From Brucella pseudogrignonensis (GTDB lineage Bacteria > Pseudomonadota > Alphaproteobacteria > Rhizobiales > Rhizobiaceae), in assembly GCF_032190615.1 (NCBI RefSeq), contig NZ_JAVLAT010000002.1, positions 444,501 to 508,500 on the forward strand: 64,000 bases of DNA, in the 5' to 3' direction. The stretch's first letter is position 1. Every line of letters starts with the position of its first letter. The notes under the pieces are model-generated. The model ran no database searches and was not told where the DNA came from. It was given only the letters and a program-made list of their open reading frames with translations. A program made the position numbers and the translations under genes. Of the stretch, positions 9,023 to 18,186 are shown one piece after another.

Positions 9023-9991
9023 TTATGCGCTGTCACAGATGCGGTTGCACGCTGCGGTATATTCTGATGAGAGGCGCTCAACCAGTTGTGACGTGGTCGT
9101 TACTTCCTTCACGGCGCCAATTCCTTGTCCGCAACCCCAGATGTCCTTCCAGGCTTTTGCGCCTTCCTGTTGTGCTTTGTCGAAGTCCATTTTTGTGGCG
9201 TCAGCTTGCGGCAGATTTTCCGGATCGAGGCCAGAGTTTGTGATTGATGGCTTGAGGTAATTGCCGGCAATGCCAGTGAAGTAGTTCGAATAAACGATGT
9301 CGGACGAGTTCGATTCCACGATCATTTGTTTGTAGGCATCTGAAGCGCGGGCTTCGGTCGTGGCGATAAAAGGAGAGCCGATATAGGCGAGGTCCGCGCC
9401 CATGGCTTGTGCTGCGAGAATGGCGCCGCCATTGGCGATCGCACCGGAAAGTAGCAGTGGACCATCAAACCATTCGCGGATTTCTTGAATCAGTGCGAAG
9501 GGCGAAAGCAAACCCGCGTGGCCACCAGCGCCTGCTGCAACTGCAATAAGGCCGTCGGCACCTTTGCGGATGGCTGAGCTGGCGTGGCGGTTATTGATAA
9601 CGTCATGGAGTACGATGCCGCCATAAGAATGGATCGCAGCATTGACTTCAGGAACCGCGCCGAGCGACGAAATTACAATCGGAACTTTGTATTTCACACA
9701 AAGACTAAGGTCGTGCTCGAGCCGCTTGTTTGAACGATGAACAATCTGATTAACGGCAAAAGGAGCCGCAGGGCGCTCAGGATTGGCGGCATTATATGCG
9801 GCCAGACTTTCTGTAATTTCGGAAAGCCATTCGTCGAGCTGCGCTTCCGGGCGCGCGTTCAAAGCAGGAAATGAGCCGACAATTCCTGCTTTGCATTGCG
9901 CCAGGACCAAGGCCGGATTGGAGATGATAAACAGTGGCGCTCCAACAACGGGTATGCGCAGTTTGTTCTTCAAAATATCCGGCAATGCCAT
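9023..9991 (-). CDS. Nitronate monooxygenase (2-nitropropane dioxygenase family)
   Basis: FMN-dependent enzyme of 322 residues that oxidises nitronates such as propionate 3-nitronate to carbonyl compounds and nitrite. It has the TIM-barrel family layout: N-terminal RIPVVGAPLFIISNPALVLA, HDVINNRHASSAIRKGADGLIAVAAGAGGHAG (the GAGGHAG glycine-rich flavin phosphate site with its conserved His), LLSGAIANGGAILAAQAMGADLAYIGSPFIATTEA, and a C-terminal WGCGQGIGAV. I chose the ATG at 9991, preceded by GGAGGAAG, over an upstream TTG at 10003. It stands alone between a tRNA and an opposite-strand gene. True substrate is unknown; the family also contains enoyl reductase-like members. Confidence 0.88.
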   Translation of the reverse strand: MALPDILKNKLRIPVVGAPLFIISNPALVLAQCKAGIVGSFPALNARPEAQLDEWLSEITESLAAYNAANPERPAAPFAVNQIVHRSNKRLEHDLSLCVKYKVPIVISSLGAVPEVNAAIHSYGGIVLHDVINNRHASSAIRKGADGLIAVAAGAGGHAGLLSPFALIQEIREWFDGPLLLSGAIANGGAILAAQAMGADLAYIGSPFIATTEARASDAYKQMIVESNSSDIVYSNYFTGIAGNYLKPSITNSGLDPENLPQADATKMDFDKAQQEGAKAWKDIWGCGQGIGAVKEVTTTSQLVERLSSEYTAACNRICDSA

Positions 9992-10286
9992 TTCTTCCTC
10001 CAAAATTGACGTTTGCGTAAACGTAATAGTTTTAACACGGCTGAGGTTTCCCGCAATATGAAAATATGCAGAACCTGTGCGCAGACGAGTAAGTTGGTTT
10101 GCCGGGAAGCGGCAGCATCTTTTGGTAAAGGCTGGGGGGGAAAAAGAGGTATGAACTAATATTTGGTATCTTTATCAGCTGTCGCGGGTAGCCAAAATGG
10201 CTGCAGAACAGTTAAATGCCTTGATTCAGACGTTAATTTCGCTGAGGCTCATTTAATCTGCTTCTTTCTAAGGACTCGGTCAGACT
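9992..10286. other. Divergent intergenic region, no feature resolved
   Basis: About 295 bases between the nitronate monooxygenase start and the next gene on the other strand. It must hold both promoters, but I see no convincing operator, hairpin or small gene. Confidence 0.4.
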
Positions 10287-11379
10287 ATGACGGCTTGGAA
10301 TCATGCAGAAGAGATTTTGGAAACCGAGGAAGAACTGCCCTTTGGAAAGTATCGAGCGCGCTATAAGAAATGCATTCGCAAAGTCGGATGCGCATAGTCC
10401 GGCCACGCGGCAGCGTATCTATGAGGCTGCATGGGGCGCGCATGAGCGTGCGCTTGTGGCTAACACAGCACTCAGCGAAGAGCAAAAAAGGCAACGGCGC
10501 GAGAAAATCAAAGATGCGATCTCGGGTATAGAAAGTGAATTCAAGTCTTCACAGGCAGCGCCGGACCCGCGCGGCCCCTCGCTTGGCTCTCCTGAATCCG
10601 CAGATCCGGTATTGGGGGATAGCAGCTTTGAAGCTGGTCCAGCTCTCGATACAGCAGATATTCGGACCGATCCTAAAAAGAATAAGCCCAGTTTGCTTAA
10701 ATCTCAGACTGCGTCGAATTATGATGCTGGAGTTTCGCGCAAGGAACGCAAAAAGAAGCGTCGTTCGCCGTTTGTCAGCGTCGGTGTTCCTGTACTGGTC
10801 ATTGTTGTCTTGGGGCTTATCGGGTTTTCGCTTTATAACAGCTTTGCCGATTTCACGCGCGGAAATGGTTCAAGCCCGCTGCTCACCGAGAACAATATGG
10901 CCCCGATCAAGGAAGGTGAAGATCCTGAAGGCCGTAACTGGATCAACATTTTCACCCCTGCTGATGTTACGCGCATGTCTGTGCAGGGTGGAGCTAAAGC
11001 TGACATTATGCGCGAAGGCACAAGCAGCTTTGTGCGGGTGCAGTCAAACGGCATGAATGATACCGTGAGTTTTGATGTCGGTGAAGGCGTGCTTAATCAG
11101 CTTGCTGGAAAGAAGGCTACCTTCGATATCGTTGCCCGTAGCGATGATGGTAAAACAACGCAAATGTCCGTTAACTGTGATTTTGCGGGTCTCGGTGATT
11201 GTGGCCGCAGGCGTTATGATGTTCGCGATTCCGTTAGTGATTTCCTGTTCGATCAGGAGTTTCAGGCGGGCCAATCTGCGGGACGTGCGGGTAAGATTAC
11301 GATCAATTCCGATCTCAGCGGGTCCGGCAAAGCGGTCGATATATTTGCAATCCGTGTTACGGCTGCGACCGCTGAATAA
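10287..11379 (+). CDS. Single-span membrane protein of unknown function, probable N-terminal frameshift
   Basis: No family recognised. The continuous frame (10303-11379, 358 residues) has a charged cytoplasmic part with a helix IERAIRNAFAKSDAH and ATRQRIYEAAWGAHERAL, a basic stretch RKERKKKRR, one transmembrane helix (FVSVGVPVLVIVVLGLIGFSLY) and a roughly 180-residue extracytoplasmic domain with two cysteines. Its first 17 residues look unnatural. The +1-shifted frame from ATG 10287, which has AAGGA upstream, reads MTAWNHAEEILETEEELPFG and would join SIERAIRNAF directly if one A were removed from AAA at 10346-10348. I therefore give 10287 as the likely true start and flag a frameshift or sequencing error. 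The 3' end abuts the convergent ligase gene with no gap. Confidence 0.7.
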
Positions 11380-12999
11380 TCAACTCAACAGTTTTTCCAG
11401 CGTTTCAAGCCGGTCCGCTTCGCGGGGCGGCTTGTCCCAGCGCAATCGCGAGAAGCGCGGAAAACGCATAGCAACGCCTGACTTATGCCGGGTCGACCGG
11501 TTAAGCCCTTCAAAGGCGACCTCTACCACCAGGCCGTGGTCAGGCTCAGCGCGCACAGAACGTACTGGGCCGAAACGTTCAATGGTGTTTTCACGAACGA
11601 ATTTGTCGAGCAGCTTCAATTCTTCATCGGTAAAACCAAAATATGCCTTTCCGACTGGTACAAGAACAGCCGCATCTTCCGGGCCAGTCCACACGGCGAA
11701 GGTAAAATCAGAATAATAGCTGGAGCGTTTGCCATGTCCGCGCTGCGCATAGACGACCACAGCATCGATGGTAAACGGATCGCGCTTCCATTTGAACCAT
11801 GGGCCCTTCGGACGTCCGGGCACATAGGTGCTATCGTGCCGTTTGAGCATAAGACCTTCGATAACCGGATGCGGTGGATTGAGACGCAATTTTGCGAGTT
11901 CGCTGAAATCCGAGAATTCAAGCACGGGTGACAGATCAAAGCGGCGCTTGTCGAGCTTTTCAATAAACCGGGCGAGCCGCACACGCCGCTCTGCAAAAGG
12001 CAGAGTGCGTAAATCCTCACCGGATTTCTGCGTGCCATCCTGCAAAAGATCATAGGCGCGGACGAAGGCCGGATATTCGCGCAACTGTTTGGCTGTCACT
12101 GTTTTGCGATTAAGGCGCTGTTGCAAATCCGAAAAGGTTGCGGTTTCGATGCCCGTTTCGCCGTGATGCCCCACCAGCAATTCGCCATCAATCGAGCCTT
12201 CGAAATCCATGGCCTCCAGCACATCGGGAAAAGTGCCGGAAATATCATCGCCGGTGCGCGAATAAAGCCGTCGCACGCCGTTTTCGGATACGGCCTGCAC
12301 ACGAATACCGTCCCATTTCCATTCTGCACTATAGGCGGATGGATCAAGCACGGGGATATCGGCTTCATCCAGTGCAGTTGCCAGCATGACGGGCCGGAAT
12401 GGTGCATCAGCAGTTGCCGCAGGCTTTGGAGCCTTATCTTCGAGCCAGTCGAACAACGCGGTGTAAGGCTGAACCTGGCCGTGCCACAGCTCTTCGATTT
12501 CAACCACGTCTACGTCACCGAAGTTCGCTAGCGCCTGCTTCGCAAGGCGTGCTGAAACACCGATACGTAAGCCACCCGTCACAAGTTTCAGAAGGGCATA
12601 GCGTTCGGAAATGCCGAGCACATCAAGCCAACTCGCAACGAGTAGCGGGCCTTCCCGGCGCGAAGCATTCTGTAATTCGTGAACAACCACGCTGAGCGGC
12701 AGATTGGCACCCGCTGGCGTTTCATTAGGACCGGGCCAGATCAGCGAGATCGTTTCGGCGAGATCGCCGACATAGTCATAGGAATAGGCAAAAAGCGTTG
12801 GATCGCTGCGATCAGTCATAAGCGCGCGCAGCATTGCGGGTTTGACGCTTTGCAATTCGAGATCGCGCGTGATGGCAGCCAGCGCCAGCCCCCGGTCTGG
12901 ATCTGGCGTGGTGCGGAAATAATCGACCAGCAGGCGCAATTTTCCATTGCGCTGCGGGGTGAGGACAAGGCGGTCGAGAAGTTCAGCGAAAGCGCGCAT
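11380..12999 (-). CDS. ATP-dependent DNA ligase (LigC/LigB-like, repair cluster type)
   Basis: 539-residue ligase that seals nicks using ATP, part of the conserved Lhr-mpe-Lig-exo repair set rather than the replicative NAD ligase. Residues about 1-190 form the N-terminal DNA-binding domain. The adenylation motif I is EWKWDGIRVQ with Lys228 as AMP acceptor, followed by RLYSRTGDDIS, DGELLVG (motif III), the motif IV region PVIEGLMLKR, and PWFKWKRDPF (motif V), then an OB-fold to the C-terminus. The start codon shares one base with the stop of the upstream exonuclease (TGATG). Family members have been named cisplatin damage response ligases, so the role is likely repair of interstrand or bulky damage. 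Confidence 0.93.
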   Translation of the reverse strand: MRAFAELLDRLVLTPQRNGKLRLLVDYFRTTPDPDRGLALAAITRDLELQSVKPAMLRALMTDRSDPTLFAYSYDYVGDLAETISLIWPGPNETPAGANLPLSVVVHELQNASRREGPLLVASWLDVLGISERYALLKLVTGGLRIGVSARLAKQALANFGDVDVVEIEELWHGQVQPYTALFDWLEDKAPKPAATADAPFRPVMLATALDEADIPVLDPSAYSAEWKWDGIRVQAVSENGVRRLYSRTGDDISGTFPDVLEAMDFEGSIDGELLVGHHGETGIETATFSDLQQRLNRKTVTAKQLREYPAFVRAYDLLQDGTQKSGEDLRTLPFAERRVRLARFIEKLDKRRFDLSPVLEFSDFSELAKLRLNPPHPVIEGLMLKRHDSTYVPGRPKGPWFKWKRDPFTIDAVVVYAQRGHGKRSSYYSDFTFAVWTGPEDAAVLVPVGKAYFGFTDEELKLLDKFVRENTIERFGPVRSVRAEPDHGLVVEVAFEGLNRSTRHKSGVAMRFPRFSRLRWDKPPREADRLETLEKLLS

Positions 13000-14012
13000 C
13001 AGTCTCCCTCGTCCTCATAGCCGATAAGATGCAACGGTCTCGCCGGAATGTTCTGCAACTCGCACCAGCGAACCAGCGCTTCTTCGCGTCCATGTGTGAC
13101 CCAGACCTCGGCAGGTTTTAGCTCGCTAATGGTGGCAGTGAGCTCGTCCCAGTCGCAATGATCAGAAATGATCAGAGGCAATTCCACGCCACGCTGCTTT
13201 GCACGTTGCCGGATGCGCATCCAACCCGATGCAAATGCGGGCAGAGGATCAGGAAAGCGTCGTGCCCAGCGGTCGGCCAACGCAGAGGGCGGACCAACGA
13301 CGATTTTTCCAGCAAAATCCGGCGAGGCTTCACCGCGTTCAAGCGTTGCAGGTTCCAGCTTGCCGAGATCGACGCCCTGAGATTGATAATAATCACAGAG
13401 TTTTTGCAGGCTGCCGTGAATATAGATCGGCTCGTCATAACCCGCATTGCGGATGAGTTTTATAACGCGCTGTGCCTTGCCGAGGGAGTAAGCCCCGACA
13501 AGATGCGCCCGCTCAGGAAATTGCTTGAGAGATTTAAGCAATGTCGCGATTTCATGTGCCGCTTTCGGGTGCCGAAAAACCGGAAGAGCAAATGTTGCTT
13601 CAGTGATGAACACATCGCAAGCGACGGGTTTAAAAGGTGCACAGGTTGGGTCGGATGCGCGCTTATAGTCTCCCGATGCGACTATCCGCGTGCCGTTTTG
13701 CTCGACCTTAATCTGTGCAGACCCTAGTACGTGCCCAGCAGGATGAAAGCTGACTGTGACGCCGTTGATATTCAGCAATTTATCAAAATCGGCATGCTGC
13801 GAGTTGCCCGCAAAATCCGCACCATAGCGGATTGCCATAATGTCGAGAGTTTGCCGGGTCGCGAGCACATGGCCATGACCAGCGCGCGCATGATCGGAGT
13901 GACCATGTGTAATCAGCGCGCGTTCCACTGGCCGTACCGGATCGATATAAAAATCTCCGGGTGGGCAGTAAAGACCTTGAGGTGTGGAATGCAGAAGCTC
14001 GTTGAAGCGCAT
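12999..14012 (-). CDS. Ligase-associated DNA exonuclease (metallo-beta-lactamase/SNM1-like fold)
   Basis: 337-residue nuclease of the MBL/beta-CASP superfamily, partner of the adjacent ligase. The metal-binding signature THGHSDHARAG gives His36, His38, Asp40 and His41. HPAGHVLGSAQIKVE is the second conserved MBL block, and VASGDYKRASDPTC supplies the later acidic ligand. The beta-CASP region follows (GAYSLGKAQRVIKLI), then ISDHCDWDEL and VWVTHGREEALV near the end. Ligase translation is coupled to it by a one-base overlap. It is divergent from the helicase, with about 122 bases between start codons for a shared promoter region. The predicted job is end trimming before ligation, inferred from family and context. 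Confidence 0.92.
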   Translation of the reverse strand: MRFNELLHSTPQGLYCPPGDFYIDPVRPVERALITHGHSDHARAGHGHVLATRQTLDIMAIRYGADFAGNSQHADFDKLLNINGVTVSFHPAGHVLGSAQIKVEQNGTRIVASGDYKRASDPTCAPFKPVACDVFITEATFALPVFRHPKAAHEIATLLKSLKQFPERAHLVGAYSLGKAQRVIKLIRNAGYDEPIYIHGSLQKLCDYYQSQGVDLGKLEPATLERGEASPDFAGKIVVGPPSALADRWARRFPDPLPAFASGWMRIRQRAKQRGVELPLIISDHCDWDELTATISELKPAEVWVTHGREEALVRWCELQNIPARPLHLIGYEDEGD

Positions 14013-14134
14013 AAATGGTTAGATAGGTCATCACCTTCGCACTGGAAAGAGGCGATGAAAATACTCCCGATAAAATGAGAACAAAAGTGAACAAACATCT
14101 TGGCGGGAAGAGTTGAGAGCACTAGATTGGTGAG

Positions 14135-16654
14135 GTGACGCTGAACCTGACCTCGACCACTCCCACGGATGCTTTTGATCTGCCAGACCGTTTTGTAAAA
14201 TGGTTTGCACAGAAGGGTTGGTCGCCGCGCGCGCATCAGTTGGAACTGCTTTCACGCGCTGAACAAGGGCAATCGACGCTGTTGATCGCGCCCACGGGTG
14301 CTGGCAAAACTCTGGCCGGTTTTCTGCCTGCGCTGGTCGATCTGGAGCAACGGAACAGAAAAAAGCCGGGTATGGCGAAACAACAAGGTGTACATACGCT
14401 TTACATATCGCCGCTCAAGGCACTTGCGGTTGATATTCATCGCAATCTGACCATACCGGTCGAGGAAATGGGCCTCGATATTACGATTGAGACCCGCACT
14501 GGCGATACGCCCGCACATAAGCGTCAGCGGCAAAAACTGGCACCACCTGATATTCTGCTCACCACGCCGGAACAGCTTGCGCTGCTCATCGCTTCCAAAG
14601 GGGCAGAGCAGTTTTTCAAAGGCTTACGTTATGTGGTGCTGGATGAACTGCATTCTCTCGTCATTTCCAAACGTGGCCATTTGCTGGCGCTGGGGCTTGC
14701 GCGTTTGCGCCGTTTGCAACCACAACTGCAAACAATTGGCCTGTCGGCAACTGTGGCGCAGCCTGATGAGTTGCGTCGCTGGCTGGTCGAACAGGATCGA
14801 ACCGCGCCGAAATCTGGTCTCGTGACGGTTGATGGCGGGGCAAAGCCTGAAATTACCATTCTTGATTCCGAAGAGCGCGTGCCATGGGCAGGGCATTCCT
14901 CGCGCTATGCCATCCCGGATATTTATGAAGCGGTGCGCAGGCACCGCACGACACTTCTGTTCGTCAACACGCGCAGCCAGGCCGAGATGCTGTTTCAGGA
15001 ACTTTGGCGCGTCAACGAGGATACGTTGCCAATAGCACTGCATCATGGCTCACTCGATGCAAGTCAGCGCCGTAAGGTCGAACAGGCGATGGCAGCCAAC
15101 ACATTGCGTGCTGTGGTTGCCACCTCGACGCTTGATCTTGGCATCGACTGGGGCGATGTCGATTTGGTCATTCATGTTGGCGCGCCAAAGGGTGCCAGCC
15201 GTCTTGCGCAGCGGATCGGTCGCGCCAATCACCGGATGGATGAGCCGAGCCGCGCCATTCTTGTACCTGCCAATCGTTTTGAGGTGATGGAATGCCGCGC
15301 AGCGCTCGATGCGAATTATATTGGAGCACAGGATACGCCGCCATTGATTGATGGTGCACTGGATGTGCTGGCGCAGCATGTGCTGGGCATGGCCTGTGCT
15401 GAGCCTTTCAATGCCGATCAGCTTTATCGAGAAGTGCAAAGCGCTGCGCCCTATTCAACGCTGACCCGCAAAACCTTTGATCAAATTCTCGATTTTGTAG
15501 CAACTGGCGGCTATGCGCTTAAAACCTATGAGCGTTTTGCCAAAATCCGCAAGACCGCCGATGGCACATGGCGGGTTTCAAACCCGCGCATTGCGCAGCA
15601 ATATCGTCTTAACATTGGGACGATTGTTGAAGCGCCGGAGCTGAATGTCAGGCTTACGCGCGGCGGCAAGGGAGCCAATGCGAGAGGTGGACGTGTTCTG
15701 GGTCGGATTGAGGAATATTTCCTCGAAACACTGACACCGGGTGATACGTTTCTTTTTGCAGGCAAGGTGCTGCGGTTTGAAGGCATTCGTGAAAATGAAT
15801 GCATGGCTTCTAACGCTGCGGGACAGGATGCTAAAATCCCGGTCTATGCGGGCGGAAAATTTCCGCTTTCGACCTATCTCGCCTCACAGGTGCGTGCAAT
15901 GCTGGCAGACCGTTCGCGCTGGCAGTTTCTGCCCGAGCAGGTGCGGGAATGGCTGGAAGTGCAGGCGTTCAAGTCTGTTCTGCCGCGCACTGATGAATTG
16001 CTGGTCGAGACTTTTCCCAAAGGCGGACGCTTTTACATGGTCGCCTATCCGTTCGAGGGCAGGCTTGCGCATCAGACGCTTGGTATGCTGCTGACACGTC
16101 GTCTGGAGCGGATGGGCGCACATCCGCTGGGCTTTGTCGCGACCGATTATTCACTGGGGCTTTGGGGTCTTAAAGATATGGGGGCAATGATTGGCGCGGG
16201 CAAACTCAATCTCACGCGCCTGTTCGATGAGGACATGCTGGGCGATGACCTCGAAGCATGGCTTGATGAAAGTTATCTTCTGAAGCGAACCTTCCGCAAT
16301 TGTGCCGTGATTTCCGGGCTTATCGAGCGACGGCATCCGGGGCTCGAGAAAACAGGACGTCAGGTGACGGTTTCAACGGACCTGATTTATGACGTGCTGC
16401 GCACACATGAGCCAGATCATATTTTGTTGCAGGCAACGCGTGCCGATGCTGCGACCGGTCTATTAGATATCAAGCGTTTGGGTGATATGTTAGCGCGCGT
16501 GAAGGGGCACCTCTTGCATAAGCCGCTTGATCGTATTTCGCCGCTGGCGCTGCCGGTGATGCTTGAAATTGGGCGCGAACGCGTGGCAGGTGAGGGCGAT
16601 GACATGCTGCTTGAAGAGGCAGCCGATGAATTGATCAGAGAAGCGATAGAATGA
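14135..16654 (+). CDS. Ligase-associated DEXH-box helicase (Lhr-like)
   Basis: 839-residue superfamily 2 helicase of the Lhr type that travels with the repair ligase. It starts with GTG at 14135. Walker A is APTGAGKT (Lys58), the DEXH box is DELH at 170-173, and motif III is SATVA. The second RecA domain carries LLFVNTRSQAE, ATSTLDLGIDWGDVD and QRIGRANHR (arginine finger motif VI). The C-terminal half contains the winged-helix and Lhr core region (ARGGRVLGRIEEYFLETL, PGDTFLFAGKVLRFEGI). The downstream pdeM gene overlaps its stop by four bases. It would translocate on single-stranded DNA and unwind substrates for the exonuclease, ligase and phosphoesterase. Confidence 0.94.
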   Translation: MTLNLTSTTPTDAFDLPDRFVKWFAQKGWSPRAHQLELLSRAEQGQSTLLIAPTGAGKTLAGFLPALVDLEQRNRKKPGMAKQQGVHTLYISPLKALAVDIHRNLTIPVEEMGLDITIETRTGDTPAHKRQRQKLAPPDILLTTPEQLALLIASKGAEQFFKGLRYVVLDELHSLVISKRGHLLALGLARLRRLQPQLQTIGLSATVAQPDELRRWLVEQDRTAPKSGLVTVDGGAKPEITILDSEERVPWAGHSSRYAIPDIYEAVRRHRTTLLFVNTRSQAEMLFQELWRVNEDTLPIALHHGSLDASQRRKVEQAMAANTLRAVVATSTLDLGIDWGDVDLVIHVGAPKGASRLAQRIGRANHRMDEPSRAILVPANRFEVMECRAALDANYIGAQDTPPLIDGALDVLAQHVLGMACAEPFNADQLYREVQSAAPYSTLTRKTFDQILDFVATGGYALKTYERFAKIRKTADGTWRVSNPRIAQQYRLNIGTIVEAPELNVRLTRGGKGANARGGRVLGRIEEYFLETLTPGDTFLFAGKVLRFEGIRENECMASNAAGQDAKIPVYAGGKFPLSTYLASQVRAMLADRSRWQFLPEQVREWLEVQAFKSVLPRTDELLVETFPKGGRFYMVAYPFEGRLAHQTLGMLLTRRLERMGAHPLGFVATDYSLGLWGLKDMGAMIGAGKLNLTRLFDEDMLGDDLEAWLDESYLLKRTFRNCAVISGLIERRHPGLEKTGRQVTVSTDLIYDVLRTHEPDHILLQATRADAATGLLDIKRLGDMLARVKGHLLHKPLDRISPLALPVMLEIGRERVAGEGDDMLLEEAADELIREAIE

Positions 16655-17364
16655 CCGCGGTTTGGAGAACTGGGGAGGCGTATAGTCTGGCGCATGGTGA
16701 GGTGCGCGGGGTCGCGACCATTTATGATCCCTGCGGCGCGTTGTATCTGCCAGACCTTCATATGCTGGTTGTGTCTGACCTGCATCTCGAAAAAGGCTCG
16801 TCGTTTGCCCGACGTGGCCAGCTCATTCCGCCTTATGATACCGCTGCGACGCTCGATATGCTGGCCACTGTGATTGCGCGTTATCAGCCGCGCACGGTCA
16901 TCAGTCTTGGTGACAGTTTTCATGATGCCAAGGCCAGCGAACGCCTGCCATCGCTTTACGCGATCCGTCTTAAATCAATGATGCAACGCCGTGACTGGTT
17001 CTGGATTACGGGTAATCATGATCCTGAGCGTCCAGCTGATCTGCCGGGCGATTGTGTTGAGGAGCTTGCAATCGGACCGCTTATATTCCGGCACGAGCCA
17101 TCGCGAACAAAGGCGCAAGGAGAGGTGGCAGGTCATCTTCATCCGGCAGCGCGGATTGTTCGGCGGGGACGCTCGGTGCGACGTCCATGTTTTGCGAGCG
17201 ATGGTGAGCGGCTGATCATGCCAGCCTTTGGTGCTTATACAGGCGCGCTTAATGTTCTGGATCGCGCATTTCGCGGTCTGTTTGCGCATACAACACTACG
17301 TGTCTATATGCTGGGGCAGGGCAAGGTTTACCCGATTGCGCATAATGCGCTGGTCGACGGTTAA
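16651..17364 (+). CDS. pdeM: Ligase-associated DNA damage response endonuclease PdeM (metallophosphoesterase)
   Basis: 237-residue calcineurin-like phosphoesterase, fourth member of the repair set. The dimetal motifs are in order: VVSDLHLEKG (Asp43, His45), SLGDSFHD, ITGNHD, and GHLHP near residue 160. ATGA overlap with the helicase stop indicates translational coupling. Fungal and bacterial relatives are reported as DNA-processing phosphoesterases. Its 3' end overlaps the convergent TIGR02186 gene by four bases (TTAA). Confidence 0.92.
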   Translation: MTAVWRTGEAYSLAHGEVRGVATIYDPCGALYLPDLHMLVVSDLHLEKGSSFARRGQLIPPYDTAATLDMLATVIARYQPRTVISLGDSFHDAKASERLPSLYAIRLKSMMQRRDWFWITGNHDPERPADLPGDCVEELAIGPLIFRHEPSRTKAQGEVAGHLHPAARIVRRGRSVRRPCFASDGERLIMPAFGAYTGALNVLDRAFRGLFAHTTLRVYMLGQGKVYPIAHNALVDG

Positions 17365-18185
17365 TCCCGTTTAAACAGTATGCGGCCCGCCCACCCAGTG
17401 AAGACGGCGAGAAAAACAGCAAACAAGCCGTAATAGAAGCTGTATTTGTGTGCTGCATCATAAATGCTTTGCTCGACGCCGGCTTTTACGATTTCCAAGC
17501 TTGCATTGGCTTCGCGTAGAAAAACGCCGTTACGAAATAGCAGTGCCCGCGCGCGATGACGTCCAACAGGCACATTGGTTGAAAGGTTAAGCGTTGCGCG
17601 AAAGAGAGTGCGCGAGAGAAATTCAACACCGCCAATGCGCTGGCTGTAGAGCCCTTGTCGCATTTTTATCTCACGCAACTCGTTGCCGAATTTCAGGATA
17701 TTGCCTGACATGCTGGCTGGGTCCTCGGGTCTGAGGTAAAAGTTACGTACGCCGACTGAGAGCTGGCGGTATAGCTTTTCATCAGCAATGTCTTGCAAAT
17801 TACGCGTTGAAGCCAGCGAATAGGATAGCGGAACTCCAAGAAAAGTTTCAGAATCCGCGTTAATCCAAACGCCGAGATAACGTTGCTTCTTGCGTACGAC
17901 AAGATCGCGTGAAGGGCCTTGCAACACGACAATGATGTCGTAACGCCCCTGACGCTGGATCACGGGATCGGCATTGTCGAGAGCTCCGAAAATTGTGAGA
18001 TCTGTGCCACCGAAATTGGATGTGATGGCAATCGTTTCGGTTGAAAGGCCGATTTCGATGGTTTCTTCCGACGGGTTTTGCAGCTTTGGAACGCCATTGC
18101 CATCGCCGCTTGAATTGATTTGCGCGGATGTTGGCATTGTAGCAAAGGCGGATAAAAGCGCAGATATGAGTGCAAATTTCCACAT
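17361..18185 (-). CDS. TIGR02186-family membrane-anchored protein
   Basis: 274-residue conserved alphaproteobacterial protein of the TIGR02186 type. It has a signal peptide (cleavage near TSAQ), a beta-rich extracytoplasmic domain (IEIGLSTETIAITSNFGGTDLTIFGALDN is typical; the whole family begins in this manner), and a single C-terminal transmembrane helix (YYGLFAVFLAVFTGWAGRI) followed by a short basic tail. The gene starts one base after the stop of the TauE/SafE-family permease upstream, so they form a two-gene operon. Consistent pairing suggests that it assists or regulates sulfur-compound or organic-anion export, but its biochemical role is unknown to me. Confidence 0.85.
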   Translation of the reverse strand: MWKFALISALLSAFATMPTSAQINSSGDGNGVPKLQNPSEETIEIGLSTETIAITSNFGGTDLTIFGALDNADPVIQRQGRYDIIVVLQGPSRDLVVRKKQRYLGVWINADSETFLGVPLSYSLASTRNLQDIADEKLYRQLSVGVRNFYLRPEDPASMSGNILKFGNELREIKMRQGLYSQRIGGVEFLSRTLFRATLNLSTNVPVGRHRARALLFRNGVFLREANASLEIVKAGVEQSIYDAAHKYSFYYGLFAVFLAVFTGWAGRILFKRD

Positions 18186-18186
18186 G

